NCBI RefSeq assembly: GCF_035930445.1
Contig: NZ_CP142394.1
Span: 2,637,501-2,701,500 of the forward strand
DNA length: 64,000 bases
Reading direction: 5' to 3'
Origin: Sphingopyxis chilensis
Lineage (GTDB): Bacteria; Pseudomonadota; Alphaproteobacteria; Sphingomonadales; Sphingomonadaceae
This document shows, piece by piece, positions 47,770 through 58,036 of the stretch. Each line of letters begins with the position of its first letter. Position 1 is the stretch's first letter. The notes beneath the pieces are model-generated. The model saw nothing but the letters and a program-made list of their open reading frames with translations, did not search any database and was not told where the DNA came from. A program made the translations under genes and the position numbers.

Positions 47770-48549
47770 TCAAATCCCGGCATACCATTCGTAATCGATG
47801 CGATCCTCCCAATAGCCGCCCCTGCCCGCGCCAATGCCGTCGAGGCTCGCGACAGCCTCGATCGCGGTGACATATTTGGCGTGCTTATACCCCAGCTGGC
47901 GCTCGATCCGCAGACGCAGCGGCGCGCCGTTGGCGATCGGCAGCACGGCATCATTCAGCGCCCAGGCCAGCATCGTCTGCGGATGGCGCGCGTCGACCAT
48001 GTCGCAACTTTCATAGTAGAGCGCGTCGCCGAGCCGGTCGGCGCAGCGGAAGACGATATAGCCCGCGCTGTCCCTCACCCTGGCCGCAGCGAGGATGCGG
48101 CTCAGCTGCACGCCCGTCCATTGCCCGATCGCGCTCCACCCCTCGACGCAATCGTGGCGTGTGATTTGCGTGCGCTGCGGCATCGACCGGATGTCGGCCA
48201 TCGACAGCGACAGCGGCCGCGCGACGAGGCCGGAGACGCGGACGCGCCAGTCGGCAAAGCCGCTCGCCGCGTGCGCGGAATAGTCGGCGCCGGCGGGCAG
48301 GCGCGTGCCGTTGGGACGGAAATAGGGCGACAGGTCGGCGCGGGTGAATTCGCGCGCGAGCGCACCGCGTTCGATCAGCGCGCGCTGGCTCGCACGGTTC
48401 ATTTCCTCACCCATCGCCAATATCTTGCGAACCGCGGGCGCGTCGTTGATCGCGTCGCAGCCCGACAGCAGCGGCAGCGTGCCGGCCGCGGCGATAAGCC
48501 CACCGGCGCGCGCAATGAGCTGGCGGCGGGGGAGGAGGATGTCGCTCAT
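47770..48549 (-). CDS. Tat-exported molybdopterin oxidoreductase, sulfite-oxidase type
   Basis: The 259-residue protein has twin arginines (RRQL, residues 8-11), then a signal with LLSGC (Cys31), which may be a Tat-lipoprotein. The molybdopterin-binding domain has RHDCVEGWSAIGQWTGV with Cys134 as the molybdenum ligand. It resembles YedY/MsrP. Its start overlaps the stop of the cytochrome b gene as ATGA. The pair probably passes electrons between quinone and a periplasmic substrate. Confidence 0.88.
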   Translation of the reverse strand: MSDILLPRRQLIARAGGLIAAAGTLPLLSGCDAINDAPAVRKILAMGEEMNRASQRALIERGALAREFTRADLSPYFRPNGTRLPAGADYSAHAASGFADWRVRVSGLVARPLSLSMADIRSMPQRTQITRHDCVEGWSAIGQWTGVQLSRILAAARVRDSAGYIVFRCADRLGDALYYESCDMVDARHPQTMLAWALNDAVLPIANGAPLRLRIERQLGYKHAKYVTAIEAVASLDGIGAGRGGYWEDRIDYEWYAGI

Positions 48550-49397
48550 GCGGCTTCCTCCCGTTCGGGTGGCAGGCGGAACCAGCCCGTGACCATCGAG
48601 CGAAGCTCGTTGACCGGCCCTGCGAGCAGCACCATCGCGATGTGGACGAGGAAGAAGGCGACAAGGGCCCATGCGGTAATGAAATGGATCGAACGCGCCG
48701 ACTGGCGCCCGCCGAAGATGTCGAGCAGCCACGGCCAGGCCGCGTTCATTCCCGGCGACATGGTGAGCCCCGTCGCGATCATCAGCGGCAAAGCGACAAA
48801 GATGACGCCGATATAGCTGAGCTTTTGCAGGATGCCGTAGCGGGCCGCCGCTTCACCCTTCGGGAAGCGCAGCCGCGCGTGATCCTTGACGTCGTGCCAG
48901 ATATGGCGCGACGACCATTCAGCGCGGCGTACGTGCAGATCCTTGCGCAAATGCCCGCCAAAGAGCGTCCAGAGCATGTAGAGCGCCAGTCCGATCGACA
49001 GCGCCCACGCGAACAGCAAATGCCAGCGCCGCCCGTCGGCGAGGCTGTAGCTCGTCGGGATCGTCGCCCAGCCCGGAAAGGCCCAGGTCTTCGCAACCCC
49101 TTGCGCGTCGGTCCAGCGGCCGAGCACGCCCGTCGTTTCGATCTGATAATCGCCAATACGCAGATAGCCGCTATCCGGCGTCGATCCGATCACCAGCCAC
49201 GCGCGGTCGAAGTTCGCGCCATATTCGCCCCAATAAAGGCGCGGGTGCGCATTGAAGATCATCAGCCCGCTCATCAGCAGAACCAATAGCGCGGCGGCAT
49301 TGACCCAATGCCAAATACGCGCCGGCAACCGGTGGCGATAAACGCGCACCGGTCCGGCAGGCTTTGGGGGAGCGACGGGAGTTTCAGGCTCGGCCAT
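48546..49397 (-). CDS. Cytochrome b/b6-type membrane subunit
   Basis: The 283-residue protein has four or more transmembrane helices with the haem histidines in RIWHWVN (His29), RRWHLLF and IHFITAW. It is the membrane partner of the molybdopterin enzyme, like the cytochrome b subunits of formate dehydrogenase or the YedZ-like family but larger. A proline-rich N-terminal tail lies before helix one. It overlaps the oxidoreductase gene as ATGA. Confidence 0.87.
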   Translation of the reverse strand: MAEPETPVAPPKPAGPVRVYRHRLPARIWHWVNAAALLVLLMSGLMIFNAHPRLYWGEYGANFDRAWLVIGSTPDSGYLRIGDYQIETTGVLGRWTDAQGVAKTWAFPGWATIPTSYSLADGRRWHLLFAWALSIGLALYMLWTLFGGHLRKDLHVRRAEWSSRHIWHDVKDHARLRFPKGEAAARYGILQKLSYIGVIFVALPLMIATGLTMSPGMNAAWPWLLDIFGGRQSARSIHFITAWALVAFFLVHIAMVLLAGPVNELRSMVTGWFRLPPEREEAA

Positions 49398-49427
49398 GGT
49401 CCCGGTTCGCTCCTTTCCTTCGATCGG

Positions 49428-51134
49428 TTACGCGGCGACCTCCGCGGCATATTCCTCGCGATAGCGATTGCGCAAGCTGACCTTGTCGATTTTTTCGCTG
49501 CCGAGCTTGGGCAACGCGTCGTTCGACATCCAGATCTTGCACGGCACCTTGTAAGGGGCGAGGCGTGCGCTGAGGAAGGAACACATATCCTCCGACCCGA
49601 CGCTGCTGCCGGACTTCATCCAGATCACCGCGCCGACGACTTCGCCGAGCCGCTCGTCGGGCAGGCCGAAGACGGCACATTCGTTCGCCTCGGGATGCTC
49701 ATAGATCGCGGCCTCGACTTCCTGGCAGCTGATATTCTCGCCGCCGCGGATGATGATGTCCTTCTTGCGGTCGACGATGAAGAGGTAGCCATCCTCGTCG
49801 AGATAGCCGAGGTCGCCCGAGCGGAAATAGCCATTGTCGAAGAAGGCCGCCTTCGTCGCCGCTTCATTGTTCCAATAGCCTTCGAAATTGCAGACCGACC
49901 GGACGCAGACTTCGCCGACGCCGCCCTGCGGCACCGGCTCGCCATTATCGTCGAGGATCGCCAGATCGACGAGCGGTTTGGACGCCGGCCCCGTCGACAT
50001 CGGTTTCGCGAGATAATTTTCGTTGATGATGCCGCATCCGACCGCATTGGTTTCGGTGAGGCCATAGCCAAGCAGCGGCTTGCCTTCGCCCATTTCGGTC
50101 GCGAGACGCTTCACATGCTCGGGCGGCCGCGGCGCGCCACCGCCAGCGTAGCTCTTGCACGTCGACAGGTCGTAATTCTTGCGGTTCGGGTGGATCAGGA
50201 TTTCATAGCTCATCAGCGGCACGCCGACGAAATAGTTGCACTTTTCGTCCTGAATCAGCCGCATCGCCTCTTCGGCGTTCCATTTCGGCATCAGCACCAG
50301 TTTCCGCCCCAACGCGAAGCTTTGCAGGAACACCGGAATTTCCGCGGTGACGTGGAACAGCGGCGTGCAGATCAAGGTGGCCGGCTGGATATCCGACATC
50401 TGCCCGTCCTCGGTCAGCAGGTGGACGATGCTCGCGGTCTGCGTGACATAGTTGAAGATCGCCTGGCACACGGCCTCATGGCGCGAATAGGCGCCCTTCG
50501 ACTGGCCGGTCGAGCCCGAGGTGAAGAGGATCGTCGCCAGATCCTGCCCAGTCAGCGCCGGCAGCATCGTCTCCGCGCTGCCGCCTGCCCCGGTGATCGG
50601 CGCGATGGCCTGATCGATCGGCTGGGTGAGATCGAGCGTGATCACCTTGGCGCCATGCTCGACCTCTTCGAGCCGCGCCGCGCGCTGGACGTCGGCGATG
50701 ACGAGCTTGGCTTCGCTGTCGAGGATGCCCGCGGCGAGTTCGCCGCCCTGCCACCAGCCGTTAAGCAAGGTCGCGCAGCCGCCCGCCATCAATATCCCGA
50801 TATAGGTGACGCACCACGCATTGGCATTGCGCATCGCGAGGCCGACGCGGTCGCCGCGCTGGACCCCGAAACCATCGACCAGACCAGCCGCGACCTGCCG
50901 CGCCGCCATATAGACCTGTTTGAACGACAGTCGCTCGTCGCCTTCGACAAGGAAGGTCGCGTCGCCATGCTGCATGGCAAAAAACGCAACATAATCGGCG
51001 AGGTTGGTCGGCGCGTTGGTGATGAAGGGCAGCTGGCGACCGAAGCGTTCGACCGACCCGACCTGGATCGGTCCGCCCGGACCGGTGATCAGATTATAGG
51101 CGGCTTCCAGGCGCAAATCGAGCGCTGATGGCAT
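49428..51134 (-). CDS. AMP-binding acyl-CoA ligase
   Basis: The 568-residue ANL-superfamily enzyme has the P-loop [14 protein letters not shown] (about 203-216), [23 protein letters not shown] and the C-terminal hinge [14 protein letters not shown] with the late EKIDK lysine. It activates a carboxylic acid as acyl-AMP then acyl-CoA. The chain length or aromatic nature of the substrate cannot be told. It is divergent from lgt. Confidence 0.9.
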   Translation of the reverse strand: MPSALDLRLEAAYNLITGPGGPIQVGSVERFGRQLPFITNAPTNLADYVAFFAMQHGDATFLVEGDERLSFKQVYMAARQVAAGLVDGFGVQRGDRVGLAMRNANAWCVTYIGILMAGGCATLLNGWWQGGELAAGILDSEAKLVIADVQRAARLEEVEHGAKVITLDLTQPIDQAIAPITGAGGSAETMLPALTGQDLATILFTSGSTGQSKGAYSRHEAVCQAIFNYVTQTASIVHLLTEDGQMSDIQPATLICTPLFHVTAEIPVFLQSFALGRKLVLMPKWNAEEAMRLIQDEKCNYFVGVPLMSYEILIHPNRKNYDLSTCKSYAGGGAPRPPEHVKRLATEMGEGKPLLGYGLTETNAVGCGIINENYLAKPMSTGPASKPLVDLAILDDNGEPVPQGGVGEVCVRSVCNFEGYWNNEAATKAAFFDNGYFRSGDLGYLDEDGYLFIVDRKKDIIIRGGENISCQEVEAAIYEHPEANECAVFGLPDERLGEVVGAVIWMKSGSSVGSEDMCSFLSARLAPYKVPCKIWMSNDALPKLGSEKIDKVSLRNRYREEYAAEVAA

Positions 51135-51211
51135 GTTTCATCTCTCCTCTTGGTCTCGCTCGCCTAACCCCTTATGGGGAGGCCTCTCCTGGGGAAGGAC
51201 AGCGCGACAAT

Positions 51212-52087
51212 ATGTTTCTTTTTGCAACCTTAGCCGAAGCAACGCAATATCTTAACTTTCAGGATCTGATGGGACCGAACAGCGAGATCGCGTTCAGCGT
51301 CTTCGGCTTGCCCATCCGCTGGTATGCGCTCGCCTATCTGGCCGGGATTTTCGTTGGTTACTGGTATCTTCTAAAGCTGATTGCGCAGCCCGGCGCCCCG
51401 ATGGCGCGGCGTCACGCCGACGACATGATCTTCTATGCCATGCTCGGGATCATTCTTGGCGGACGGCTCGGCTATGTGATCTTCTATAACCTCGGCAACT
51501 ATGTTCAGGACCCGGTCTCGATCTTCAAATTATGGGACGGCGGCATGTCGCTGCACGGCGGCGTCGTCGGCGTGCTCGTCGCGATCTGGTATGTGACGCG
51601 CAAGGACAAGCTCAGTTTCCTGCGCTTTTGCGACTATGTCGCGTGCGTCGTCCCCTTCGGCCTCTTTTTCGGCCGCCTCGCCAATTTCGTGAACGGCGAG
51701 CTGTGGGGCCGCGCGACCACCGTTCCCTGGGCGATCATCTTTCCGGACAGCGGCACGATGGACCCGCGCCACCCGAGTCAGCTTTACGAAGCGGGCCTCG
51801 AAGGGATCGTAATGATGGCGGTCCTCGCCTTCTTATTCTGGCGGACCGACGCGCGCTACAAGCCCGGCTTCCTGTTCGGCACGGCAGCGATCATCTATGG
51901 CCTCAGCCGCTTCGCGGTCGAGTTCGTGCGCGAGCCCGACGTCCAGCTCGGCACCTTGTCCTGGGGGCTGACGATGGGACAAACGCTGACCATTCCCATG
52001 CTGCTCGCAGGCGCCTGGCTCGTTGTAACCGCGAAGGGACGCCGCCACCGGGTCGAGCCCATCGCCGGACCCGATGCCGTCGCGTGA
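51212..52087 (+). CDS. lgt: Prolipoprotein diacylglyceryl transferase
   Basis: The 291-residue membrane enzyme adds diacylglycerol to the lipobox cysteine. SLHGGVVG carries the essential histidine and [15 protein letters not shown] holds the essential arginine-glutamate region. PSQLYEA follows. I chose ATG 51212, as lgt N-termini usually begin this far upstream of the first helix. It leads a run of four overlapping genes. Confidence 0.95.
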   Translation: MFLFATLAEATQYLNFQDLMGPNSEIAFSVFGLPIRWYALAYLAGIFVGYWYLLKLIAQPGAPMARRHADDMIFYAMLGIILGGRLGYVIFYNLGNYVQDPVSIFKLWDGGMSLHGGVVGVLVAIWYVTRKDKLSFLRFCDYVACVVPFGLFFGRLANFVNGELWGRATTVPWAIIFPDSGTMDPRHPSQLYEAGLEGIVMMAVLAFLFWRTDARYKPGFLFGTAAIIYGLSRFAVEFVREPDVQLGTLSWGLTMGQTLTIPMLLAGAWLVVTAKGRRHRVEPIAGPDAVA

Positions 52088-53159
52088 GGGGTCGCCGCGT
52101 GACGGCCCGCCGACCCCCGACGAACTGATAAGCCAAATCGCGTCGGCGCGTCCGGCGACGGTCGCCGATTATATGGCGGCCGCCAACGCGCATTATTATG
52201 CGACCCGCGATCCGCTCGGCGCCGCCGGCGATTTCACCACCGCGCCCGAAATCAGCCAGATGTTCGGCGAGATGATCGGCATCTGGATCGCCGATCTTTG
52301 GAACCGTGCGGGCAACCCCGCCTTTCATTATGTCGAACTCGGCCCCGGCCGCGGGACGCTTGCCGCCGATGCGCTGCGCGTGATGGCACGTTTCGGCTGC
52401 GCCCCGCAGGGCATCCATCTCGTCGAGACGAGCCCGACGCTACGCGAAGCCCAGCGCGTGCGCCTGCCGGGCGCCGAGCATCATGACGAAGTCGATGCGC
52501 TGCCCGACGATGCACCGATGATCATCGTCGCCAACGAGTTTTTCGACGCGCTGCCGGTCCATCAATATATCCGCACATCCCGCGGCTGGCGCGAACGCTT
52601 GGTCGAACGCCGCGACAGCGCTCTGGTACCCGTCGCAGGCGAGGTTCCGGCGGAGGAGGCCGTCCCCGCGTCGCTGCGCGACCAGCCCGAAGGGACGATC
52701 GTCGAAACCGCCCCCGTATCGGCCGCGATCATGCAACGCTGCGCCTTCCGGCTTGTGCGGCAGGGCGGCGCGATGCTGGCGATCGACTATGGCTATAGCG
52801 GCCCTGCGGCGGGCGACACGCTGCAGGCGGTCAAGGCGCACCGGTTCGTCGACCCCTTCGCCGATCCGGGCGAGGTCGACCTGACCGCGCACGTCGATTT
52901 TGCATCGCTGGCCGATATCGCGCAAGGCGCGGGCGCGGCAGCGAGTGCGCTCGCGACGCAGGGCGACTGGCTGCGACGGATGGGCATCGAAGCCCGGTTG
53001 CAGTCGCTGATCGCGGCCGCGCCCGACCGCGCCGATGAATTGCAGGGCCAGCGCGACCGGCTCGTCGGACCGAAAGCGATGGGCAGTTTATTCAAGGCGA
53101 TGGCCTTCGCCGCACCGGGCTGGCCGACGCCCGCAGGATTTACAGGAGATACTGCATGA
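52074..53159 (+). CDS. SAM-dependent methyltransferase, MidA/NDUFAF7 family
   Basis: The 361-residue protein has [38 protein letters not shown] (SAM motif I), [11 protein letters not shown] and IDYGYSGP, all hallmarks of the MidA/NDUFAF7 family that methylates an arginine of a complex I subunit in eukaryotes. It overlaps lgt by 14 bases and the next GNAT gene as ATGA. Confidence 0.88.
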   Translation: MPSREGSPRDGPPTPDELISQIASARPATVADYMAAANAHYYATRDPLGAAGDFTTAPEISQMFGEMIGIWIADLWNRAGNPAFHYVELGPGRGTLAADALRVMARFGCAPQGIHLVETSPTLREAQRVRLPGAEHHDEVDALPDDAPMIIVANEFFDALPVHQYIRTSRGWRERLVERRDSALVPVAGEVPAEEAVPASLRDQPEGTIVETAPVSAAIMQRCAFRLVRQGGAMLAIDYGYSGPAAGDTLQAVKAHRFVDPFADPGEVDLTAHVDFASLADIAQGAGAAASALATQGDWLRRMGIEARLQSLIAAAPDRADELQGQRDRLVGPKAMGSLFKAMAFAAPGWPTPAGFTGDTA

Positions 53160-53674
53160 CCGTCATTCAATTGGCAAAACCGGCCGATGCCGAGGCGATC
53201 GCTGCCTTTGCCAACGGCTCCTTCACCCACACTTTCGGCCATATCTATGACCCGGCCGACCTCGCGACTTTCCTCGCGGACTGGAACTCGCCGGAGCGCG
53301 TGCGCGCGCAGATCGCCAGCGATGACCATGACGTCGCGCTCGTCCGCGACGATGCAGGCGCGATCCTCGGCTATATCAAGATGGGGCCGGTCGATTTCGC
53401 GCTGCCCGAGGGCCAGCCGACCGGCAGCGCGGTCGAACTGCACCAGCTCTACGTCGCCGAAGCGGCCAAGGGCACGGGTGTCGCCGTCGCGCTCATGGAC
53501 TGGGGCATCGCGTGGGCGCGCGGGCGCGCGTCGACCCTCTATCTCACAGTCTTTACCGAGAATGACCGCGCGCAGGCTTTCTACCGCCGCTACGGCTTCT
53601 ACGACGTCGGCCGAAACGAATTTCGCGTCGGCAACCATATCGACGAAGACCGCTTTTTCAGGCTCGACCTGTGA
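53156..53674 (+). CDS. GNAT-family N-acetyltransferase
   Basis: This 172-residue protein has the GNAT fold with ELHQLYVAEAAKGTGVAVALM (acetyl-CoA loop G-T-G-V) and LTVFTENDRAQAFYRRYGF. It resembles the PaiA/spermidine-type acetyltransferases. It overlaps MidA and pgeF by four bases each, so it is expressed with both. Confidence 0.88.
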   Translation: MTVIQLAKPADAEAIAAFANGSFTHTFGHIYDPADLATFLADWNSPERVRAQIASDDHDVALVRDDAGAILGYIKMGPVDFALPEGQPTGSAVELHQLYVAEAAKGTGVAVALMDWGIAWARGRASTLYLTVFTENDRAQAFYRRYGFYDVGRNEFRVGNHIDEDRFFRLDL

Positions 53675-54438
53675 GCGCGCCCTTCGTCGCCGCGCCGACG
53701 CTCGACGGCATCGCGCACGGCTTTTTCGGGCGCCGCGGCGGCGTCTCGGCCGGCGATCTCGCCTCGCTCAACTGCGGCCTCGGATCGGGCGACGACCCCG
53801 CACTTATAGCGGAGAACCGCCAGCGCGTTGCCGAAGCGGTCCTGCCCCATGCGACACTCACCGGCCTCTATCAGGTCCATGGCAACCGCTGCATCGTCGT
53901 CGATGACAGCTCCGACCTCACCGCCCGGCCCGAGGCCGATGCCCATGCCACGCGCACGCCCGGCATCCTGCTCGGCATCTTGACCGCCGACTGCGTTCCC
54001 GTCCTCTTCGCCGACCGCGAGGCCGGGGTCGTCGGTGCAGCGCACGCCGGCTGGAAGGGCGCGCTCGCGGGCGTCACCGACGCGACGCTCGATGCGATGG
54101 AGAGCCTCGGCGCGCGCCGCGCCACCATCGCCGCCGCGATCGGTCCGTGCATCGGCCGCGCGTCCTATGAAGTCGACGAAGGCTTTATGCAGCGCTTCCT
54201 CACCGGCGATCCCGCGAACGAACGCTTCTTCGCGGCGGGCAAACCCGGCCATGCGATGTTCGACATCGCCGCTTATGTCGCCGCGCGGCTTGCCGCGGCG
54301 GGCGTCACGCGAATTGCCATCGGCGGGCAGGACACCTATGCCTTGCCGCAAGATTATTTCAGCTATCGCCGCGCGTGCCACAAAGGGGAAAACACCTATG
54401 GCCGCCAGCTATCGGTGATCGGGTTGGCGGGAGGATGA
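53671..54438 (+). CDS. pgeF: Laccase-domain purine nucleoside phosphorylase, PgeF/YfiH family
   Basis: The 255-residue protein has the Cys-His zinc site: VHGN (His70), TADCVPVL (Cys108) and AHAGWKG (His125). The family removes muramyl or peptidoglycan edit errors (PgeF) and has purine nucleoside phosphorylase or deaminase activity. Its start overlaps the GNAT gene. It is the last gene of the lgt run. Confidence 0.9.
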   Translation: MSAPFVAAPTLDGIAHGFFGRRGGVSAGDLASLNCGLGSGDDPALIAENRQRVAEAVLPHATLTGLYQVHGNRCIVVDDSSDLTARPEADAHATRTPGILLGILTADCVPVLFADREAGVVGAAHAGWKGALAGVTDATLDAMESLGARRATIAAAIGPCIGRASYEVDEGFMQRFLTGDPANERFFAAGKPGHAMFDIAAYVAARLAAAGVTRIAIGGQDTYALPQDYFSYRRACHKGENTYGRQLSVIGLAGG

Positions 54439-54445
54439 GGGGGCG

Positions 54446-55852
54446 ATGACGAGGACGCGCTGGCTGGGATTGATCGGCGGCCTCGTCGTCTTTGGCATCA
54501 TGCTCCTGCTCCCCGCACCCGCGGGCATGGAGCCGACCGCCTGGCATGTCGCGGCGCTGACGGTGCTGATGGCGGTGTGGTGGATGACCGAGGCGCTGCC
54601 GCTCACCGTCACAGCGCTCCTTCCTTTCCTAACGGTCCCCGCGTTCGGGGTGATGGATGCCAATGCGATCGCAAAGGAATATTATTCGCCGATCCTCTTC
54701 CTGATCCTCGGCGGCGCCTTCCTCGCGCTCGCGATCGAGCGCGTCGGGCTGCACCGGCGTCTCGCGCTCGCTCTGCTCAAGCGCGCCGCGCCCACCGCGA
54801 CCGGCCTGCTCTTCGCCTTCATGGCGGCCACCGCGCTGCTCAGCATGTTCATCTCGAACACCTCGACCACGCTGATCATGATCCCGATCGCGCTGGCGGT
54901 CGTTCGCGCGGGCGGCGTGCGGGACGGGGAGACTGACGGCTTCGCGGGCGCTGTGATGATGGGCATCGCCTTCGCCGCCTCGCTCGGCGGGCTCGGTACG
55001 CTCGTCGGCAGTCCGACCAATGCGATCGCCGCCGGACTGATCGAAAAGGCGCTCGATCTGCGGATCTCCTTTCTGGACTGGGCGATCTATGGCGTTCCGG
55101 TCGTGCTGCTATCGGTGCCCGTCGCGATGTTCGCCGTCGCACGCGTCCAGCGGCTCGCCGACCATCCGTTCGACGGCCGCGCCGCCGCATCGGCGCTCGG
55201 CAACCAGGCGATCTGGTCGACCGCCGAGCGCCGCGTCATCCCGATCTTCCTCCTCGTCCTCGGCGCGTGGATCGCGCAGCCCTGGCTCGAACCGATGCTA
55301 CCCGACGGCGCGCTGACCGACGGCACGATCGCCGTTGCGGGAAGCCTGTTGCTGTTCGTCCTGCCCGACGGCACCGGCCGCCCGCTGCTGCTGTGGAAAG
55401 AAGCCGACCGCGCGCCTTGGGGCGTCATCATGATGTTCGGCGGCGGGCTGGCGCTTGCCGCCGCGATCACCGCCAGCGGTCTCGCGGCATGGCTGGGCGC
55501 GGTGCTCGCCCCGCTCGGCGACATCCCGACAATCCTGCTCGCCGCGATCATCGTTGCGCTCACCATCCTGATCACCGAATTTGCGAGCAATGTTGCGACC
55601 GCGAGCGGGATCATGCCGGTACTCGCGGCGCTCATCGCCGCGACCGGTGCGGACCCAATCCTGCTCGCTTTGCCCGTCGCGATGGCGGCAAGCTGGGGCT
55701 TCATGCTGCCGTCGGGCACCGGGCCCAATGCGCTCGCCTGGGCGACGGGCCATATCGCGCTGCCGCGCATATTGAAGGCCGGGCTCGCGCTCGACATCGT
55801 CGGCGTGCCGCTGCTCATCGGCGTCATCTGGTCCATCGCGCTGCTCGGATAA
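54446..55852 (+). CDS. SLC13/DASS-family anion:Na+ symporter
   Basis: The 468-residue carrier has many hydrophobic helices and the two DASS substrate/sodium motifs: FISNTSTTLIMIP and EFASNVATASGIMPV. The loop NGTGPNALA-type segment (SGTGPNALA) is near the end. Substrates are di- or tricarboxylates or sulfate. A GAGGGGG ribosome site lies before the ATG, directly after pgeF. Confidence 0.88.
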   Translation: MTRTRWLGLIGGLVVFGIMLLLPAPAGMEPTAWHVAALTVLMAVWWMTEALPLTVTALLPFLTVPAFGVMDANAIAKEYYSPILFLILGGAFLALAIERVGLHRRLALALLKRAAPTATGLLFAFMAATALLSMFISNTSTTLIMIPIALAVVRAGGVRDGETDGFAGAVMMGIAFAASLGGLGTLVGSPTNAIAAGLIEKALDLRISFLDWAIYGVPVVLLSVPVAMFAVARVQRLADHPFDGRAAASALGNQAIWSTAERRVIPIFLLVLGAWIAQPWLEPMLPDGALTDGTIAVAGSLLLFVLPDGTGRPLLLWKEADRAPWGVIMMFGGGLALAAAITASGLAAWLGAVLAPLGDIPTILLAAIIVALTILITEFASNVATASGIMPVLAALIAATGADPILLALPVAMAASWGFMLPSGTGPNALAWATGHIALPRILKAGLALDIVGVPLLIGVIWSIALLG

Positions 55853-55864
55853 CCCGCGCAATAT

Positions 55865-55880
55865 AGTTTCAAACGAAACT
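55865..55880. promoter_or_regulatory. Inverted repeat upstream of the cystathionine gamma-synthase family gene
   Basis: AGTTTC-AAAC-GAAACT is a perfect 6-4-6 dyad 40 bases before the ATG, next to the sequence TTGGCGCGTTATAA, which could hold a -10. The dyad looks like a TetR-type operator. Confidence 0.35.
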
Positions 55881-55919
55881 TGGCGCGTTATAAGGGCTGC
55901 AACATTCAAGGAGCATCTC

Positions 55920-57212
55920 ATGGCCATGCGCGGCAAACCCAAGACGAAAAGCAAGAAAATCGGCGATCGCGAACTCAGCCCCGCCACGCTGATGATGGGG
56001 CTCGGCTATGACCCGGTGCTCTCCGAAGGCTCGCTGAAGCCGCCGATTTTCCTGACCTCGACCTTCGCGTTCGAAAGCGCGGCGGCGGGCAAGCGTTTCT
56101 TCGAGCATATCACGGGCAAGCGCGAAGGGCCGGCCGACGGCCTCGTCTATTCGCGCTTCAACGGCCCGAACCAGGAAATCCTTGAGGACCGGCTTGCGGT
56201 CTGGGACGGCGCCGACGACAGCCTTGTCTTTTCGAGCGGCATGTCGGCCATCGCCACATTGCTCCTCGCGCTGGTGAATCAGAACGACGTGATCGTCCAC
56301 TCGGGCCCGCTCTATGCTGCCACGGAGTCGCTGATCGCGCGCATCCTGTCGCGCTTCGGCGTGAGCTTCGTCGACTTCCCCGCCGGCGCGACGCGCGAGG
56401 AAATCGACACGATCCTCGCGCGCGCGCAAACGCTCGCCGACGAAAAGGGCGGCAAGGTCGCGCTCGTCTATCTCGAAAGCCCGGCGAACCCGACCAACGC
56501 ACTCGTCGATGTCGAGGCCGTCCGCGCCGCGCGTGACGCCGCCTTCACAGACGAACAGAAACCCGCGATCGCGATCGACAACACATTCCTCGGCCCGCTG
56601 TGGCAGCAGCCGCTGAAACAGGGCGCCGAACTCGTCATCTACAGCCTCACCAAATATGCCGGCGGCCATTCGGACCTCGTCGCGGGCGGGGTGTCGGGCG
56701 ACCAGCGCCTGCTCGACATGATCCGTCCGATGCGCAACACGATCGGGACGATCTGCGACCCCAATACGGCGTGGATGTTGCTGCGCAGCCTCGAAACGCT
56801 CGAACTCAGAATGACCCGCGCGGGCGAAAATGCGCTGAAGGTCTGCACTTTCCTCCGCGATCACCCAAAGGTTGAAGGACTGGGCTATCTGGGTTTCATC
56901 ACCGACCCGCGCCAGAAGGATATCTTCGACCGCCATTGCACCGGCGCCGGATCGACCTTCTCGCTCTTCATCAAGGGCGGTGAAGAAGAAAGCTTCCGTT
57001 TCCTCGATGAGCTCAAGATCGCGAAGCTCGCGGTCAGCCTCGGCGGCACCGAAACGCTCGCGAGCCATCCCGCCGCGATGACGCATCTGTCGGTCCCCGA
57101 CGAACGCAAGAAGGCGCTCGGCATCACCGACAATCTGGTGCGCATATCGGTCGGGATCGAGGATCCCGACGACCTGATCGCCGACTTTGCGCAGGCGCTC
57201 GACGCGGTCTAA
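55920..57212 (+). CDS. Cystathionine gamma-synthase family PLP enzyme
   Basis: The 430-residue Cys/Met metabolism enzyme has a Lys-rich N-terminus, then TSTFAFES, YSRFNGPNQEILE, FSSGMSAI, and the PLP lysine in YSLTKYAGGHSDLV. It is longer than typical MetB and could be a methionine gamma-lyase, O-acetylhomoserine sulfhydrylase or related enzyme. AAGGAG precedes the start. Its TAA overlaps the convergent HAD stop within CTAA. Confidence 0.9.
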   Translation: MAMRGKPKTKSKKIGDRELSPATLMMGLGYDPVLSEGSLKPPIFLTSTFAFESAAAGKRFFEHITGKREGPADGLVYSRFNGPNQEILEDRLAVWDGADDSLVFSSGMSAIATLLLALVNQNDVIVHSGPLYAATESLIARILSRFGVSFVDFPAGATREEIDTILARAQTLADEKGGKVALVYLESPANPTNALVDVEAVRAARDAAFTDEQKPAIAIDNTFLGPLWQQPLKQGAELVIYSLTKYAGGHSDLVAGGVSGDQRLLDMIRPMRNTIGTICDPNTAWMLLRSLETLELRMTRAGENALKVCTFLRDHPKVEGLGYLGFITDPRQKDIFDRHCTGAGSTFSLFIKGGEEESFRFLDELKIAKLAVSLGGTETLASHPAAMTHLSVPDERKKALGITDNLVRISVGIEDPDDLIADFAQALDAV

Positions 57213-57934
57213 CGACCGCGGCGCGCGCGCCAGTCGACGACCTGCCAGCCCATTTTCGGCGCGAGAAGTTTCAACCCCCGCGACGGCGTCGTCGCGACCG
57301 CTTCGTCGGCGAAGTGCAGCATCGGATGGTCGGAAACATGGTCCGAATAAGCGCGGACATGCGCCGCCTCGCGCGTGATCTCGTTGGCGGCAAGCCAGTC
57401 CGAGATGCGCGCGAACTTCGCTTCGCCATAGCAATTGTCGCCCGCCAGCCGCGCGTGGATATGATCGGCGCCGTCGGGTTCGTCGAGCTGGGTCGCGAGC
57501 ACATCGTCGATCGCGAGCCGTCGCGCGATCGCATCGACGTAGAGATGGAACGAAGCCGTCGCGAGCAGCAACCGATACCCCGCCGCGCGGTCTGCTGCGA
57601 TCTGCTCGAGCGCGGCCGGATGCAGCCCGCGCTCGACCACCCGGTCGGCGTAACTTTCAGCGAGCGGCGCGATTTCCGCGCGCGTGAAACGCCGCCCGAC
57701 GAGCAGCCGGAGGTTGATGGCCTTCAGCCGCGACCGGTCGATCAGCCGCAGCGACCAGGCGGCACCCGCCAGCCCGACGAGCGGCAGAAAGAGCAATCGC
57801 CATTGCTGGCGCCGCCGTGCAACATGAATGAGGAAACCGCTGTAAGTCCCTGAACGCGTTATCGTCCGGTCCATGTCATACATGGCAATGCGATGTGCAT
57901 AGTCTGGGACCTGAGTGGCAAGCGGATCATCCAT
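57209..57934 (-). CDS. HAD-superfamily (class IB-like) phosphatase
   Basis: The 241-residue protein has DMDRT (Asp20, Asp22) with the nucleophile aspartate, LLATAS (motif II) and AYSDHVSDHPML (motif IV-like). A hydrophobic insert (LLFLPLVGLAGAAW) sits after the first motif. The family includes phosphoserine and phosphoglycolate phosphatase-like enzymes. It converges on the cystathionine gamma-synthase family gene. Confidence 0.85.
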   Translation of the reverse strand: MDDPLATQVPDYAHRIAMYDMDRTITRSGTYSGFLIHVARRRQQWRLLFLPLVGLAGAAWSLRLIDRSRLKAINLRLLVGRRFTRAEIAPLAESYADRVVERGLHPAALEQIAADRAAGYRLLLATASFHLYVDAIARRLAIDDVLATQLDEPDGADHIHARLAGDNCYGEAKFARISDWLAANEITREAAHVRAYSDHVSDHPMLHFADEAVATTPSRGLKLLAPKMGWQVVDWRARRGR

Positions 57935-58036
57935 CCCTCTTCTTTAGTAGAGGGACGTGGCACCGCCAAGACATCGCAAGCTGCACCATGGATTCGCTTG
58001 CCGTGGTCGGGCAAATAAGACAATGTCGCCCGCACG

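Noticed and set aside
55869..57434. A 521-codon minus-strand frame over the cystathionine gamma-synthase family gene
   Set aside because: It has no family features, and the plus-strand enzyme has an intact PLP lysine.
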